Part shown: in pieces, positions 8,288 through 16,739 of the stretch
Numbering within the stretch: position 1 is the first letter of the stretch
Layout: each line of letters opens with the position of its first letter
NCBI RefSeq assembly: GCF_004919095.1
Contig: NZ_STGJ01000001.1
Coordinates: 1 to 64,000, forward strand
DNA: 64,000 nt
DNA from: Crenobacter intestini
GTDB taxonomy: Bacteria > Pseudomonadota > Gammaproteobacteria > Burkholderiales > Chromobacteriaceae
Direction: 5' to 3'
Notes under the pieces: model-generated
Databases searched by the model: none
What the model saw: the letters and a program-made list of their open reading frames with translations, nothing else
What the model was told of the DNA's origin: nothing
Made by a program: the position numbers and the translations under genes

Positions 8288-9181
8288 ATGGACGACACGA
8301 ACTTTGTCAGCCGCCCGGACGACGCGGTCTACGAGACCGACAGCCCGGTGCTCTACGAGGTAAAGGGCAACGTCGCGTGGATCACGCTGAACCGCCCGGG
8401 CTTCAACAACGCTCAGAATTCGCAGATGACGTACGCGCTGGACGACGCCTTCGGCCGCGCGGCGGGCGACGACGCGGTGCGCGCGATCGTGCTCGCCGGC
8501 GCCGGCCGCCACTTCTCGGCCGGCCACGACATCGGCACGCCGGGGCGCGACGTCAACCGCAGCTTCGAGCGGCGCGCGTCGATGTGGTGGGACCACAGCA
8601 ACAAGCCCGGCGGCGAGTTCCTGTACGCGCGCGAACAGGAGGTGTACCTGGGCATGTGCCGGCGCTGGCGCGACCTTCCCAAGCCGACGGTCGCGATGGT
8701 GCAGGGCGCCTGCGTCGCCGGCGGGCTGATGCTCGCCTGGGTGTGCGACCTGATCGTCGCCTCGGACGACGCTTTCTTCCAGGACCCGGTGGTGCGCATG
8801 GGCATCCCCGGTGTCGAGTATTTCGCGCACGCCTTCGAATTGAACCCGCGCATCGCCAAGGAGTTTTTGCTGCTGGGCGAGAAGATGGGCGCCGAGCGGG
8901 CGTACCAGATGGGCATGGTCAACAAGGTGGTGCCGCGGGACGAACTGGAAGCGACGGTCGGCCAGATCGCGCAGAAGCTCGCCGCGCAGCCGCGCCTGGG
9001 CGTCGCGCTGACCAAGCAGGCGATCAACCACGCCGAGGACCTGATGGGCAAGCGCGCGTCGATGGACGCGACGTTCGCCTGGCACCATTTCGCGCACGCG
9101 CACAACGAGCTGGTGTCGGGCGACAAGCTCGCCGGCTTTGATGCGCGCGCGATGGCGCGCGCCAACCGGGAGGGCGCTTGA
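8288..9181 (+). CDS. Enoyl-CoA hydratase/isomerase family protein of the steroid cluster
   Basis: 297 residues, a crotonase fold with oxyanion-hole segments FSAGHDIGTP (about 79-88) and ACVAGGLMLAW (about 139-149). It carries a roughly 35-residue insertion (NRSFERRASMWWDHSNKPGG onward) between them that ordinary hydratases lack. The insertion type occurs in actinobacterial and proteobacterial steroid-cluster hydratases. The substrate is probably an unsaturated CoA thioester in side-chain or C/D-ring degradation; the exact step cannot be read from sequence. AGGAGG-like site; its stop codon shares one base with the ATG of ipdC. Confidence 0.8.
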   Translation: MDDTNFVSRPDDAVYETDSPVLYEVKGNVAWITLNRPGFNNAQNSQMTYALDDAFGRAAGDDAVRAIVLAGAGRHFSAGHDIGTPGRDVNRSFERRASMWWDHSNKPGGEFLYAREQEVYLGMCRRWRDLPKPTVAMVQGACVAGGLMLAWVCDLIVASDDAFFQDPVVRMGIPGVEYFAHAFELNPRIAKEFLLLGEKMGAERAYQMGMVNKVVPRDELEATVGQIAQKLAAQPRLGVALTKQAINHAEDLMGKRASMDATFAWHHFAHAHNELVSGDKLAGFDARAMARANREGA

Positions 9182-10266
9182 TGGGCGTGCTCGATACCGA
9201 AATCACCCGGCTGCTCGGCTGCCGCTACCCGGTGATCCAGACCGCGATGGGCTGGGTAGCCGATGCGCGTCTGGTCGCGGCCACCGGCAACGCCGGCGGC
9301 TTCGGCTTCCTCGCGGCGGCGACTCTGCGCCCGGAAGAGGTCGAGCCGGCCATCCTCGCGGTGAAGGCCGCAAGCGACGCGCCGTTCGGCATCAACTTCC
9401 ACCTGTTCCAGCCGAACGCCGACGACATCATCACGCTGGCGATCCGTCATGGCCTGCGCGCGGTCAGCTACGGGCGCGGCCCGAACAAGGCGCAGATCCG
9501 CCGCCTGAAGGACGCGGGCATCCTGTGCATCCCGACCGTCGGCGCGCTCAAGCATGCGCTAAAGGCGGTCGAACTGGGGGCGGACGCGCTGACCATCCAG
9601 GGCGGCGAGGGCGGCGGTCACACCGGCTCGGTGCCGACCACCATCCTGTTGCCGCAGGTGCTCGACGCGGTCGACGTGCCGGTGCTCGCCGCCGGCGGCT
9701 TCCGCGACGGGCGGGGCCTGGCGATGGCGCTGGCCGCCGGCGCTGCCGGCATCGCGATGGGCACGCGCTTCCTGATGACCACCGACTCGCCGGTGCCGGC
9801 GCCGACACTCGCGAAATACGTCGCGGTGAACGACGTCTCGCGCATCGAGGTGAGCCTCGCCGTCGACGGCATGCGCCACCGGCTGATCCGCAACCCGGTG
9901 CTCGAGCGCCTGGAAGGCGCAGGGCCGTTCGCCCGGCTGTGGCTGGCGGTGAAAAGTGCCCGCCGCTTCAGCAGCGAGACCGGCATGAGCGCAGGCCAGA
10001 TGGTGGCGACGCTGATGCGCGCGCTGCGCGAGGACCCGTCCACCCTCAGCCAGACGGTGATGGCGGCGAGCCAGCCCATGCTGCTTCAGCGCGCGATGGT
10101 CGACGGCGTGCCCGACGAGGGCCTGCTCGCCAGCGGCCAGGTCGCCGCGTCGATCGACGCGCTACTCAGCTGCGACGCGCTGATCGGCGGCATCGCGCGC
10201 GACGCCGAGGCGCTGCTCGCGCGCTTCGCCCAGCCCTCCGCCGTGCGCGTCACCGCCGCGCACTAG
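9181..10266 (+). CDS. ipdC: Nitronate-monooxygenase-family flavoprotein, IpdC-like
   Basis: 361 residues, an FMN TIM barrel of the NMO/enoyl reductase family: RYPVIQTAMGWV (about 16-27), FGINFHLFQP, GGEGGGHTGS (phosphate/FMN loop near 140) and PVLAAGGFRDGRGLA. IpdC in steroid degraders is a flavin-dependent reductase acting on (7aS)-methyl-dioxo-octahydroindene-type CoA thioesters. Placement between the hydratase and echA20 matches the ipd clusters. ATG at 9181 overlaps the upstream stop (TGATG); a TTG at 9178 is a weaker alternative. True nitronate monooxygenase activity is less likely given the context. Confidence 0.83.
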   Translation: MGVLDTEITRLLGCRYPVIQTAMGWVADARLVAATGNAGGFGFLAAATLRPEEVEPAILAVKAASDAPFGINFHLFQPNADDIITLAIRHGLRAVSYGRGPNKAQIRRLKDAGILCIPTVGALKHALKAVELGADALTIQGGEGGGHTGSVPTTILLPQVLDAVDVPVLAAGGFRDGRGLAMALAAGAAGIAMGTRFLMTTDSPVPAPTLAKYVAVNDVSRIEVSLAVDGMRHRLIRNPVLERLEGAGPFARLWLAVKSARRFSSETGMSAGQMVATLMRALREDPSTLSQTVMAASQPMLLQRAMVDGVPDEGLLASGQVAASIDALLSCDALIGGIARDAEALLARFAQPSAVRVTAAH

Positions 10267-10275
10267 TCCGTTCAG

Positions 10276-10299
10276 GGGGCGCGCCTTATCGCGCGCCCC
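10276..10299. other. Strong GC hairpin in the ipdC-echA20 gap
   Basis: GGGGCGCGC (10276-10284) pairs perfectly with GCGCGCCCC (10291-10299) around CTTATC. No T-run follows, so it is not a classical terminator. It lies in the only 96-bp gap of an otherwise tightly packed run and could stabilise or partly attenuate the transcript. Confidence 0.5.
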
Positions 10300-10362
10300 T
10301 GCACCATTCCCGTATTGCCGGGCGGCGTGCCCGGTGCTGCGAGCGCTTCCAGAGGAAACCCC

Positions 10363-11115
10363 ATGGCCTATTTCGAATCCACCCTGCACCCCGACGGCGT
10401 CGCCGAACTGGTGATCGGCCATCCGCCGGTCAACGCCTTGCCCGCGGCCGGCTGGCACGCGCTCTCCGCCGAGATCGCGCGGCTGGGCAACGATGCGGCG
10501 ACCCGCGTGATCGTGATCCGTGCCGAGGGGCGCGGCTTCTGCGCGGGGGTCGACATCAAGGAGCTCGCCGCCGACGACACGCTGATCGTGTCGGTCAACG
10601 CCGGCAACTATGAAACCTTCAAGGCGGTGCACCGGAACCGGGTGCCGGTGATCGCGGCGGTGCACGGCTTCGTGCTGGGTGGCGGCATCGGCATCTGCGG
10701 CGCGGCCGACATCGTGATCGCCGCCGACGACGCAAGCTTCGGCCTGCCCGAGGTCGACCGCGGCGCGATGGGCGGCGCGGCGCACCTGCAGCGGATGTTC
10801 GGCGTGCAGAAGACGCGCTACCTGTTTTTCACCGGCGAGATGATCGGTGCGGACGAGGCGTTCCGCCTGAACGCGATCGAGCGCGTGGTGCCGCGTGTCG
10901 AGCTGCGCGAGACGGCGCTCGCCGTCGCCCGCAAGATCGCCGCCAAGAGCCCGGCGATGATCCGCATCGCCAAGGAGGCGCTCAACGGCGTCGAGGACGG
11001 CGACCTGGAGGCCAAGTACCGCTGGGAGCAGGGCTTCACCCTGCAGGCCTACATGAGCCCGGATTCGGCGAAGACCCGGGATGCCTTCGTCGAGAAGCGC
11101 GAAGCGAAATTCTGA
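10363..11115 (+). CDS. echA20: Enoyl-CoA hydratase family ring-D hydrolase (EchA20-like)
   Basis: 250 residues of crotonase fold: GRGFCAGVDIKELA (about 59-72) and GFVLGGGIGICGAADIVIA (about 101-119) form the oxyanion hole. FGLPEVDRGAMGGAAHL follows. It tracks mycobacterial EchA20 along its length (PPVNALP near the N-terminus, FFTGE, AKEALN, YRWEQGFT). EchA20 opens ring D of the HIP-derived CoA thioester in the last steps of steroid nucleus breakdown. GAGGAAA lies 7 bp before ATG; it starts after the GC hairpin and is followed by the dehydrogenase pair. Confidence 0.8.
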   Translation: MAYFESTLHPDGVAELVIGHPPVNALPAAGWHALSAEIARLGNDAATRVIVIRAEGRGFCAGVDIKELAADDTLIVSVNAGNYETFKAVHRNRVPVIAAVHGFVLGGGIGICGAADIVIAADDASFGLPEVDRGAMGGAAHLQRMFGVQKTRYLFFTGEMIGADEAFRLNAIERVVPRVELRETALAVARKIAAKSPAMIRIAKEALNGVEDGDLEAKYRWEQGFTLQAYMSPDSAKTRDAFVEKREAKF

Positions 11116-11130
11116 GGCGAGGAGACGGCG

Positions 11131-12276
11131 ATGGACCTCAACTATACCCCCGCGCAGCAGGCATTCCGTCAGGAAGTGCGCGCCTGGATGCGCGAGAACG
11201 TGCCGGGCGATCTGCCGGACTACGACACCTGGGAAGGCTTCGAGGCGCATCGCGCCTGGGAACAAAAGCTGGGCGACAGCGGCTGGGGCATGGTCACCTG
11301 GCCCGAGGCGCTCGGCGGGCGCGGCTGCGACCTCTTCGAGTGGCTGATCTTCGAGGAGGAGTACTACGCGGCCAGCGCGCCGCTCAGGCTCAACCAGAAC
11401 GGCATCTTCCTGCTCGGCCCCACCCTGATGGAGTTCGGCACCGACGCGCAGAAGGCACGTTTCCTGCCGCGCATGGCGCGCTGCGACGACATGTGGGCGC
11501 AGGCGTGGAGCGAGCCGGGCGCGGGCTCGGACATGGCGGCGATCCGCACCACCGCCTACCGCGACGGCGACCACTACGTGATCAACGGCCAGAAGACCTG
11601 GTCGACCCGCGCGCGCTGGGCGGACTGGATCTTCGGCCTGTTCCGCAGCGAACAAGGCTCGCAGCGCCACCACGGGCTGAGCTACCTGATGGTGCCGCTG
11701 GATGCGCCCGGGGTCACCGTGCGGCCGATCCGCCAGCTCAACGGGCTGGCCGGGTTCGCCGAGATCTTCTTCGACGAGGTGCGCGTGCCGGTGGACAACC
11801 GACTGGGCGAGGAGGGCGAGGGCTGGTCGGTGGCGATGGCGACCGCCGGCTTCGAGCGCGGGCTGATGCTCAGGTCGCCCGCCCGTTACCAGGCGACCGC
11901 GCGCCGCCTTGCCGCGCTATACCGCGCGCACTCCGAGGCGGCACGGCGCGACCCGGCGCTGCGCGAGCGCGTCGCCGCCGCGCTCGCCGCGACCGAGGCG
12001 TACGCGCTGTCAACCTACCGTACGGTCAGCCTGCTCGCCGCCGGCGGCAAGATCGGCCCCGAGGCCAGTACCAGCAAGATCTTCTGGTCCGAGCTTGACC
12101 TGCAGTTGCACGAGGCGGCGCTGGCCATCCTGGGCAGCCACGCGGAGCTCGACACGGCCGAGGCACGCCGCTGGATGGAAGGCTTCATGTTCGCGCAGGC
12201 CGGGCCGATCTACGCCGGCAGCAACGAGATCCAGCGCAACATCATCGCCGAGCGCATGCTCGGGCTGCCGCGCTAA
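11131..12276 (+). CDS. Acyl-CoA dehydrogenase, FAD-binding subunit of a heteromeric steroid-type enzyme
   Basis: 381 residues, full acyl-CoA dehydrogenase fold. WSEPGAGSDMA (about 129-139) and the C-terminal YAGSNEIQRNIIAERMLGLP are flavin and active-site signatures. It resembles FadE30-type enzymes (QAFRQEVRAWMREN start, GWGMVTWPEALGGRG). It ends 10 bp before a second, degenerate acyl-CoA dehydrogenase, the arrangement of alpha2beta2 steroid dehydrogenases in which two unlike subunits share FAD sites. It presumably introduces a double bond into a C/D-ring propionyl-CoA side chain; the exact substrate is inferred from context. GAGGAGA precedes ATG. Confidence 0.82.
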   Translation: MDLNYTPAQQAFRQEVRAWMRENVPGDLPDYDTWEGFEAHRAWEQKLGDSGWGMVTWPEALGGRGCDLFEWLIFEEEYYAASAPLRLNQNGIFLLGPTLMEFGTDAQKARFLPRMARCDDMWAQAWSEPGAGSDMAAIRTTAYRDGDHYVINGQKTWSTRARWADWIFGLFRSEQGSQRHHGLSYLMVPLDAPGVTVRPIRQLNGLAGFAEIFFDEVRVPVDNRLGEEGEGWSVAMATAGFERGLMLRSPARYQATARRLAALYRAHSEAARRDPALRERVAAALAATEAYALSTYRTVSLLAAGGKIGPEASTSKIFWSELDLQLHEAALAILGSHAELDTAEARRWMEGFMFAQAGPIYAGSNEIQRNIIAERMLGLPR

Positions 12277-12286
12277 GGAGGACACG

Positions 12287-13339
12287 ATGGACTTCACGTT
12301 TACGCAGGACCAGAAGAGTTTCCGCGACGCGGTACGCGCGGCGTTCATGGTCGAGGCCACCCCCGACGTGGTGCGCGAAGGCTGGGAACACGCATCCGGC
12401 GTCGCGCCGTCGCTCGCGGGCTTGATCGCCGAGCAGGGGCTGACCGCCTTGTCGGTGCCCGAGGCGTTTGGCGGCCTCGCCCTGTCGGATACCGACTGGG
12501 CCTTGCTCACGCAGGAATTCGGCTACTACGCGGTGCCGGACGCGCTGCTTACCACCAGCTACCCGGCCGCCTGCCTGATCCGCGAATTGCCGGACGCCGC
12601 CAACCGCCAGCAGGCGTGGCTGCCGGCGCTCTGCGAAGGGCGGCTGTCGGTCGCCGTCGGGCACCCGCTCAGCCCGCTGGTGGGCGACGCCGACCGCGCC
12701 GACCTGCTGTTGTTGTGGCACGAGGACGAGGTGCACGCATTGCCGCGCGCCGACGTCGATATCGCGCCAGTGGCGAGCGTCGACCCGTCCCGCCGCCTGT
12801 GCCGTGTCAGCTGGAACCCGTCCTCCGCCAGCCGCGTCGCCGACGCTGAAGCCGGCCGCGGCTTGTGGCAGCGCCTGGTCGACCGCATGGCGCTCGCGAT
12901 CGCCGGCCAGCAACTGGGGCTGACCCAGCGCATCCTTGACCTTGCGATCGACTACACCGCGCAACGCAAGCAGTTCGGCAAGCCGATTGGCAGCTTCCAG
13001 GCGGTCAAGCACCTGCTCGCCGACGTCGCGGTCAAGAGCGAGTTCGCCAGGCCGGTATTGGGCCGCGCCGCCTACGCGCTCGAACACGGCCACCCCAACG
13101 CCGGCGCCTACGTGTCGCACGCGCGCCTCGCCTGCGGGGAGGCCGCGTGGCTCGCCGCGCGCAACGGCATCCAGGTGCACGGCGCGATCGGTTACACCTG
13201 GGAGTGTGACCTGCAGATCTACATGAAGCGGGTCTGGGCGCTCGAATCGGCGTGGGGCGACGCCGCTTACCACAAGGCGCGCGTCGCCGACTGGGTGCTT
13301 GCCGACGGTGCCGCCGGCCCCGGCGTCACCTTCGCGTAA
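12287..13339 (+). CDS. Acyl-CoA dehydrogenase-like partner subunit
   Basis: 350 residues from ATG with AAGGAGG 6 bp upstream. The N-terminal helical domain (MDFTFTQDQKSFRDAVR) and C-terminal domain (DYTAQRKQFGKPIGSFQAVKH near 223; NGIQVHGAIGYTWECDLQIY near 290) are kept. The middle beta domain is short and lacks the E-P-x-A-G-S-D flavin motif seen in its neighbour. That is typical of the second subunit of heterotetrameric steroid acyl-CoA dehydrogenases, so it should work only with the upstream protein. Confidence 0.78.
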   Translation: MDFTFTQDQKSFRDAVRAAFMVEATPDVVREGWEHASGVAPSLAGLIAEQGLTALSVPEAFGGLALSDTDWALLTQEFGYYAVPDALLTTSYPAACLIRELPDAANRQQAWLPALCEGRLSVAVGHPLSPLVGDADRADLLLLWHEDEVHALPRADVDIAPVASVDPSRRLCRVSWNPSSASRVADAEAGRGLWQRLVDRMALAIAGQQLGLTQRILDLAIDYTAQRKQFGKPIGSFQAVKHLLADVAVKSEFARPVLGRAAYALEHGHPNAGAYVSHARLACGEAAWLAARNGIQVHGAIGYTWECDLQIYMKRVWALESAWGDAAYHKARVADWVLADGAAGPGVTFA

Positions 13340-13361
13340 ACGCAATCCACAAGGACAGACC

Positions 13362-14513
13362 ATGGCAGAAGCTTATATCGTCGACGCGCTGCGCAGCCCG
13401 ACCGGCAAGCGCAAGGGGACGCTCGCCGAGGTGCATGCGGCCGACCTAGGCGCGCATGTGATCGGCGCCATCGTCGCGCGCAACGCGATCCCAGCAGAAG
13501 ATTACGACGACGTGGTGTTCGGCTGCGTCGACACCATCGGCAGCCAGGCCGGCGATATCGCGCGCACCGCGTGGCTTGCCGCCGGGCTGCCGCTGGCGGT
13601 GCCCGGCACCACCGTCGACCGCCAGTGCGGCTCGAGCCAGCAGGCGGTGCACTTTGCCGCGCAGGCGGTGATGTCCGGCACCATGGACGTGGTGCTCGCC
13701 GGCGGCGTGCAGACCATGACCCGCATCCCGATCTCGGCGGCGATGCTCGCCGGCCAGGCCTACGGTTACAGCACGCCGTTTGCCGAGAGCAGCGGCTGGC
13801 GCGCGCGCTTTGCCGACGCGCCGGTCAACCAGTTCTACGCCGCGCAGCGCATTGCCGACCACTGGGGCATCCGCCGCGAGGCGATGGAAGCGTTCGCGCT
13901 GGATAGCCACGAGAAGGCGCGCCGCGCGACCGAGGCCGGCCATTTCTCGCGCGAGATCGTCCCGCTATTGGGTCTTGCCCACGACGAGACGGTGCGCTCG
14001 ACCAGCCTTGCCAGGATGGCCGAGCTCGAGCCGGTCGACCCGGTGTACCCGGGGATTACCGCCGCGGTGTCCAGCCAGACTGCCGACGCGTCCGCCGCGG
14101 TGCTGGTCGTGTCTGAGGCCGCGCTCAAGCGTTACGGGCTGACCCCGCGCGCACGCATCCACCACCTGTCGGTACGCGCCGACGACCCGATCTGGCACCT
14201 GCGCGCACCGATCCCGGCCACCGAATACGCGCTGAAGAGGTGCGGGATGAAGCTCTCCGACATCGACCTCGTCGAAATCAACGAGGCCTTCGCGTCGGTG
14301 GTGATGGCCTGGCAGATCGAGACGGGGTTCGATCCTGCGCGCACCAACGTCAACGGCGGCGCGATCGCGCTGGGCCACCCGCTGGGCGCCTCCGGCGCGC
14401 GGCTGATGACCACGCTGCTGCACGAGCTCGAACGCACCGGCGGCCGCTTCGGCCTGCAGACCATGTGCGAAGGCGGCGGCCAGGCCAACGTGACCATCAT
14501 CGAGCGGCTGTAA
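13362..14513 (+). CDS. fadA6: Acetyl-CoA acetyltransferase, FadA6-like steroid thiolase
   Basis: 383 residues with thiolase signatures: nucleophile Cys89 in VDRQCGSSQQA, NGGAIALGHPLGASGARLM for the active His, and base Cys369 in MCEGGGQANV. The MTRIPISAAMLAG..YGYSTPF segment and overall length fit the FadA5/FadA6 steroid group rather than biosynthetic PhaA. In HIP degradation FadA6 releases acetyl-CoA from the opened-ring intermediate. AAGGACAG precedes ATG; gaps to neighbours are 22-25 bp, consistent with one transcript. Confidence 0.82.
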   Translation: MAEAYIVDALRSPTGKRKGTLAEVHAADLGAHVIGAIVARNAIPAEDYDDVVFGCVDTIGSQAGDIARTAWLAAGLPLAVPGTTVDRQCGSSQQAVHFAAQAVMSGTMDVVLAGGVQTMTRIPISAAMLAGQAYGYSTPFAESSGWRARFADAPVNQFYAAQRIADHWGIRREAMEAFALDSHEKARRATEAGHFSREIVPLLGLAHDETVRSTSLARMAELEPVDPVYPGITAAVSSQTADASAAVLVVSEAALKRYGLTPRARIHHLSVRADDPIWHLRAPIPATEYALKRCGMKLSDIDLVEINEAFASVVMAWQIETGFDPARTNVNGGAIALGHPLGASGARLMTTLLHELERTGGRFGLQTMCEGGGQANVTIIERL

Positions 14514-14538
14514 AAGCCGCCACACAGGGAGACACCCC

Positions 14539-15417
14539 ATGCAGCTTTGCGAAAACCGCACCGTGATCATCACCGGCGCCGGCGGCGGCCTCGGCCGCGC
14601 CTACGCTTTGGCGCTGGCCAAGGCCGGTGCCAGCGTCGTCGTCAACGACATCCGGCTGGAGGCCGCCGAGGCGGTGGCGGCCGAGATCGCCGCTGCCGGC
14701 GGCAAGGCGCTCGCCAACGCAGGCGACATCTGTTCGCTCGAAGGCGCGCGCGGCATCGTCGAGGCGGCGCTGGCCGCCTTCGGCGAAGTGCACGCCGTGG
14801 TCAACAACGCCGGCATCCTACGCGACCGCATGTTCGTCTCGCTGTCCGAGGAGGATTGGGACGCGGTGATGCGCGTGCACCTGAAGGGGCACTTCTGCCT
14901 CGCCCGCGTGCTCGCCGAGCGCTGGCGCAACCTTGCCAAGGACGGCATCGCAGTCGACGCGCGCATCATCAACACTACCTCCGGCGCCGGCCTGCAAGGC
15001 TCGATCGGCCAGTCCAACTACGCATCAGCCAAGGGCGGCGTCGCCGCGCTGACGCTGGTGCAGGCAGCTGAACTCGCCCGTTACGGCGTCACCGCCAACG
15101 CGCTGGCGCCCGCCGCGCGCACCTCGATGACCGAACAGGGCATGCCCGAGCTCGTGAAGAAGCCCGACAGCGGCTTCGACCACTACGACCCGGCCAACGT
15201 CGCGCCGCTGGTGGTGTGGCTTGCGAGCGGAGAAAGCCGCGGCGTCAGCGGCCAGGTGTTCGAGATCGAGGGCGACCGGGTGTCGGTGTGCGACGGCTGG
15301 CGCTCCGGCCCCGAGGCGAGGGCAGGCGGCGTGGCCTTCGACGCCGCGTCGATCGGCCAGGTGGTTGCCCGCCTGATCGGCGAGGCGGTGCCGGCCAAGC
15401 CGGTGTGGGGCAGCTGA
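14539..15417 (+). CDS. SDR-family 3-hydroxyacyl-CoA dehydrogenase (HSD17B4-like) of the steroid cluster
   Basis: 292 residues. The Rossmann motif is TGAGGGLGRA (12-21), NNAG at 89-92, catalytic Ser148, Tyr161 and Lys165 (NYASAK). LRDRMFVSLSEEDWDAVMRVHLKG is typical of the dehydrogenase domain of peroxisomal multifunctional enzyme 2 and of mycobacterial steroid-cluster SDRs. It should oxidise a 3-hydroxyacyl-CoA made by one of the upstream hydratases. It is the last gene of the run and is followed by a perfect 10-bp terminator hairpin. Confidence 0.8.
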   Translation: MQLCENRTVIITGAGGGLGRAYALALAKAGASVVVNDIRLEAAEAVAAEIAAAGGKALANAGDICSLEGARGIVEAALAAFGEVHAVVNNAGILRDRMFVSLSEEDWDAVMRVHLKGHFCLARVLAERWRNLAKDGIAVDARIINTTSGAGLQGSIGQSNYASAKGGVAALTLVQAAELARYGVTANALAPAARTSMTEQGMPELVKKPDSGFDHYDPANVAPLVVWLASGESRGVSGQVFEIEGDRVSVCDGWRSGPEARAGGVAFDAASIGQVVARLIGEAVPAKPVWGS

Positions 15418-15452
15418 GCGCAGGCCGTTGGCCGCATCGCCTGCCGTACGGC

Positions 15453-15483
15453 AACAGCCCGCCGCGTGCGGGCTGTTCCTTTG
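15453..15483. terminator. Bidirectional terminator between steroid and LiuR regions
   Basis: AACAGCCCGC (15453-15462) pairs perfectly with GCGGGCTGTT (15468-15477) around CGCGT, with TCCTTT following. It ends the steroid operon and also serves the thiolase gene converging from the other strand. Confidence 0.8.
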
Positions 15484-15489
15484 CGGGTG

Positions 15490-16677
15490 TCAGTAAAGCT
15501 CGATCGCCAGCGCGGTCGCCTCGCCGCCGCCGATGCACAGGCTGGCCATGCCGCGCCTGAGGCCGCGTCTTTGCAGGGCGTGCAGCAAGGTGACCAGGAT
15601 GCGCGCGCCGGACGCGCCGATCGGGTGGCCCAGCGCGCAGGCGCCGCCGTGCACGTTGACCTTGCCCTCCGGCAGGTCCATGTCGTGCATCGCGGCGAGG
15701 GCGACCACGGCGAACGCCTCGTTGATCTCGTAAAGGTCGACGTCAGTGGCGCGCCAGCCGATCTGTCCGAGCAGGCGGCGCATCGCGTGCGCCGGCGCCG
15801 TGCTGAACCAGGCCGGTTCGTGCGCGTAGCTTGCGTGGCCGACGATGCGCGCCAGCGGCGTGAGCCCGAGCGCGCGCGCGGTCGACTCGCGGGTCAAGGC
15901 GAGCGCCGCCGCGCCGTCCGAGATCGAGCTTGAGTTGGCCGCGGTGACCGTGCCGTCCGCCCGGAACGCGGGCTTCAGGGTAGGGATCTTGTCGGCGCAG
16001 GCGCTCAGGGGCTGCTCGTCGGTGTCCACCCGCTGCTCGCCCCCGCGCAGCGGCACGCTCACCGGCGCGATCTCGGCGGCAAACGCGCCTTCCCTGATCG
16101 CGGCTTGCGCGCGCAAGAGCGACGCGAGCGCAAATTCATCCTGCCGCTGCCGGCTGAAGCCGTAGTGCGCCGCGCAGCGCTCGGCGAACACCCCCATCAG
16201 CGTGCCCTTTTCGTACGCGTCTTCCAATCCGTCGAGAAACATGTGGTCCTGGGTGACGCCGTGCCCGAGGCGCTGGCCGGCGCGCATTTTGGGCAGCAGG
16301 TAGGGCGCGTTCGACATGCTCTCCATGCCGCCGGCGAGCACGACGCGCGCGCTGCCGCCGAGCAGGGCGTCGTGCGCCATCATCACGGCCTTCATGCCCG
16401 AGCCGCACATCTTGTTGATGGTGGTGCAGGGGGTGTGCAGGTCCAGTCCGGCCGCGAGCGCGGCCTGCCGTGCCGGCGCCTGGCCCTGGCCGGCCGGCAG
16501 CACGCAGCCCATGATCACTTCGTCGACGGCGTTGGCCGCGAGGCCGGCGCGCTCGCGTGCGGCAGCGAGCGCTACTGCGCCGAGCCCGCTCGCGCCAAGC
16601 GCGGCGAGGCTGCCCTGAAAACCGCCCATCGGGGTGCGGGCGGCACTGATGATTACGACCGGATCTGGCTGTGACAT
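15490..16677 (-). CDS. Acetyl-CoA C-acetyltransferase (acetoacetyl-CoA thiolase)
   Basis: 395 residues from the ATG at 16677 (AAAGG upstream). Thiolase signatures: nucleophile Cys in TINKMCGSGMKAVMMAHDAL, NVHGGACALGHPIGASGARI for the His, and CIGGGEATALAIE for the second Cys. The sequence is of the AtoB/PhaA type. It cleaves acetoacetyl-CoA to two acetyl-CoA, the step needed after acetoacetyl-CoA synthetase in leucine breakdown, and it lies next to liuR. A LiuR-type operator sits 12 bp upstream of its start codon. PHB or fatty-acid roles are possible as well. Confidence 0.88.
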   Translation of the reverse strand: MSQPDPVVIISAARTPMGGFQGSLAALGASGLGAVALAAARERAGLAANAVDEVIMGCVLPAGQGQAPARQAALAAGLDLHTPCTTINKMCGSGMKAVMMAHDALLGGSARVVLAGGMESMSNAPYLLPKMRAGQRLGHGVTQDHMFLDGLEDAYEKGTLMGVFAERCAAHYGFSRQRQDEFALASLLRAQAAIREGAFAAEIAPVSVPLRGGEQRVDTDEQPLSACADKIPTLKPAFRADGTVTAANSSSISDGAAALALTRESTARALGLTPLARIVGHASYAHEPAWFSTAPAHAMRRLLGQIGWRATDVDLYEINEAFAVVALAAMHDMDLPEGKVNVHGGACALGHPIGASGARILVTLLHALQRRGLRRGMASLCIGGGEATALAIELY

Positions 16678-16689
16678 GGTTGCCTTTCG

Positions 16690-16705
16690 TTTACGTAAGC
16701 GTACA
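16690..16705. promoter_or_regulatory. LiuR-type operator, copy 1 (thiolase)
   Basis: TTTACGTAAGCGTACA differs from the other three copies only at a few positions. It lies between liuR and the thiolase gene, 12 bp upstream of the thiolase ATG and close to its ribosome site. That suits a roadblock or repressor position more than an activator position. Confidence 0.6.
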
Positions 16706-16739
16706 GCTTGAGGTAAAAAAACCACGCCATAGGCGAGGT

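Noticed and set aside
7418-9103. 561-codon open frame on the - strand opposite ipdB and the hydratase
   Set aside because: No ribosome site and Arg/Ala/Val-biased product; the + strand genes have clear motifs and starts.
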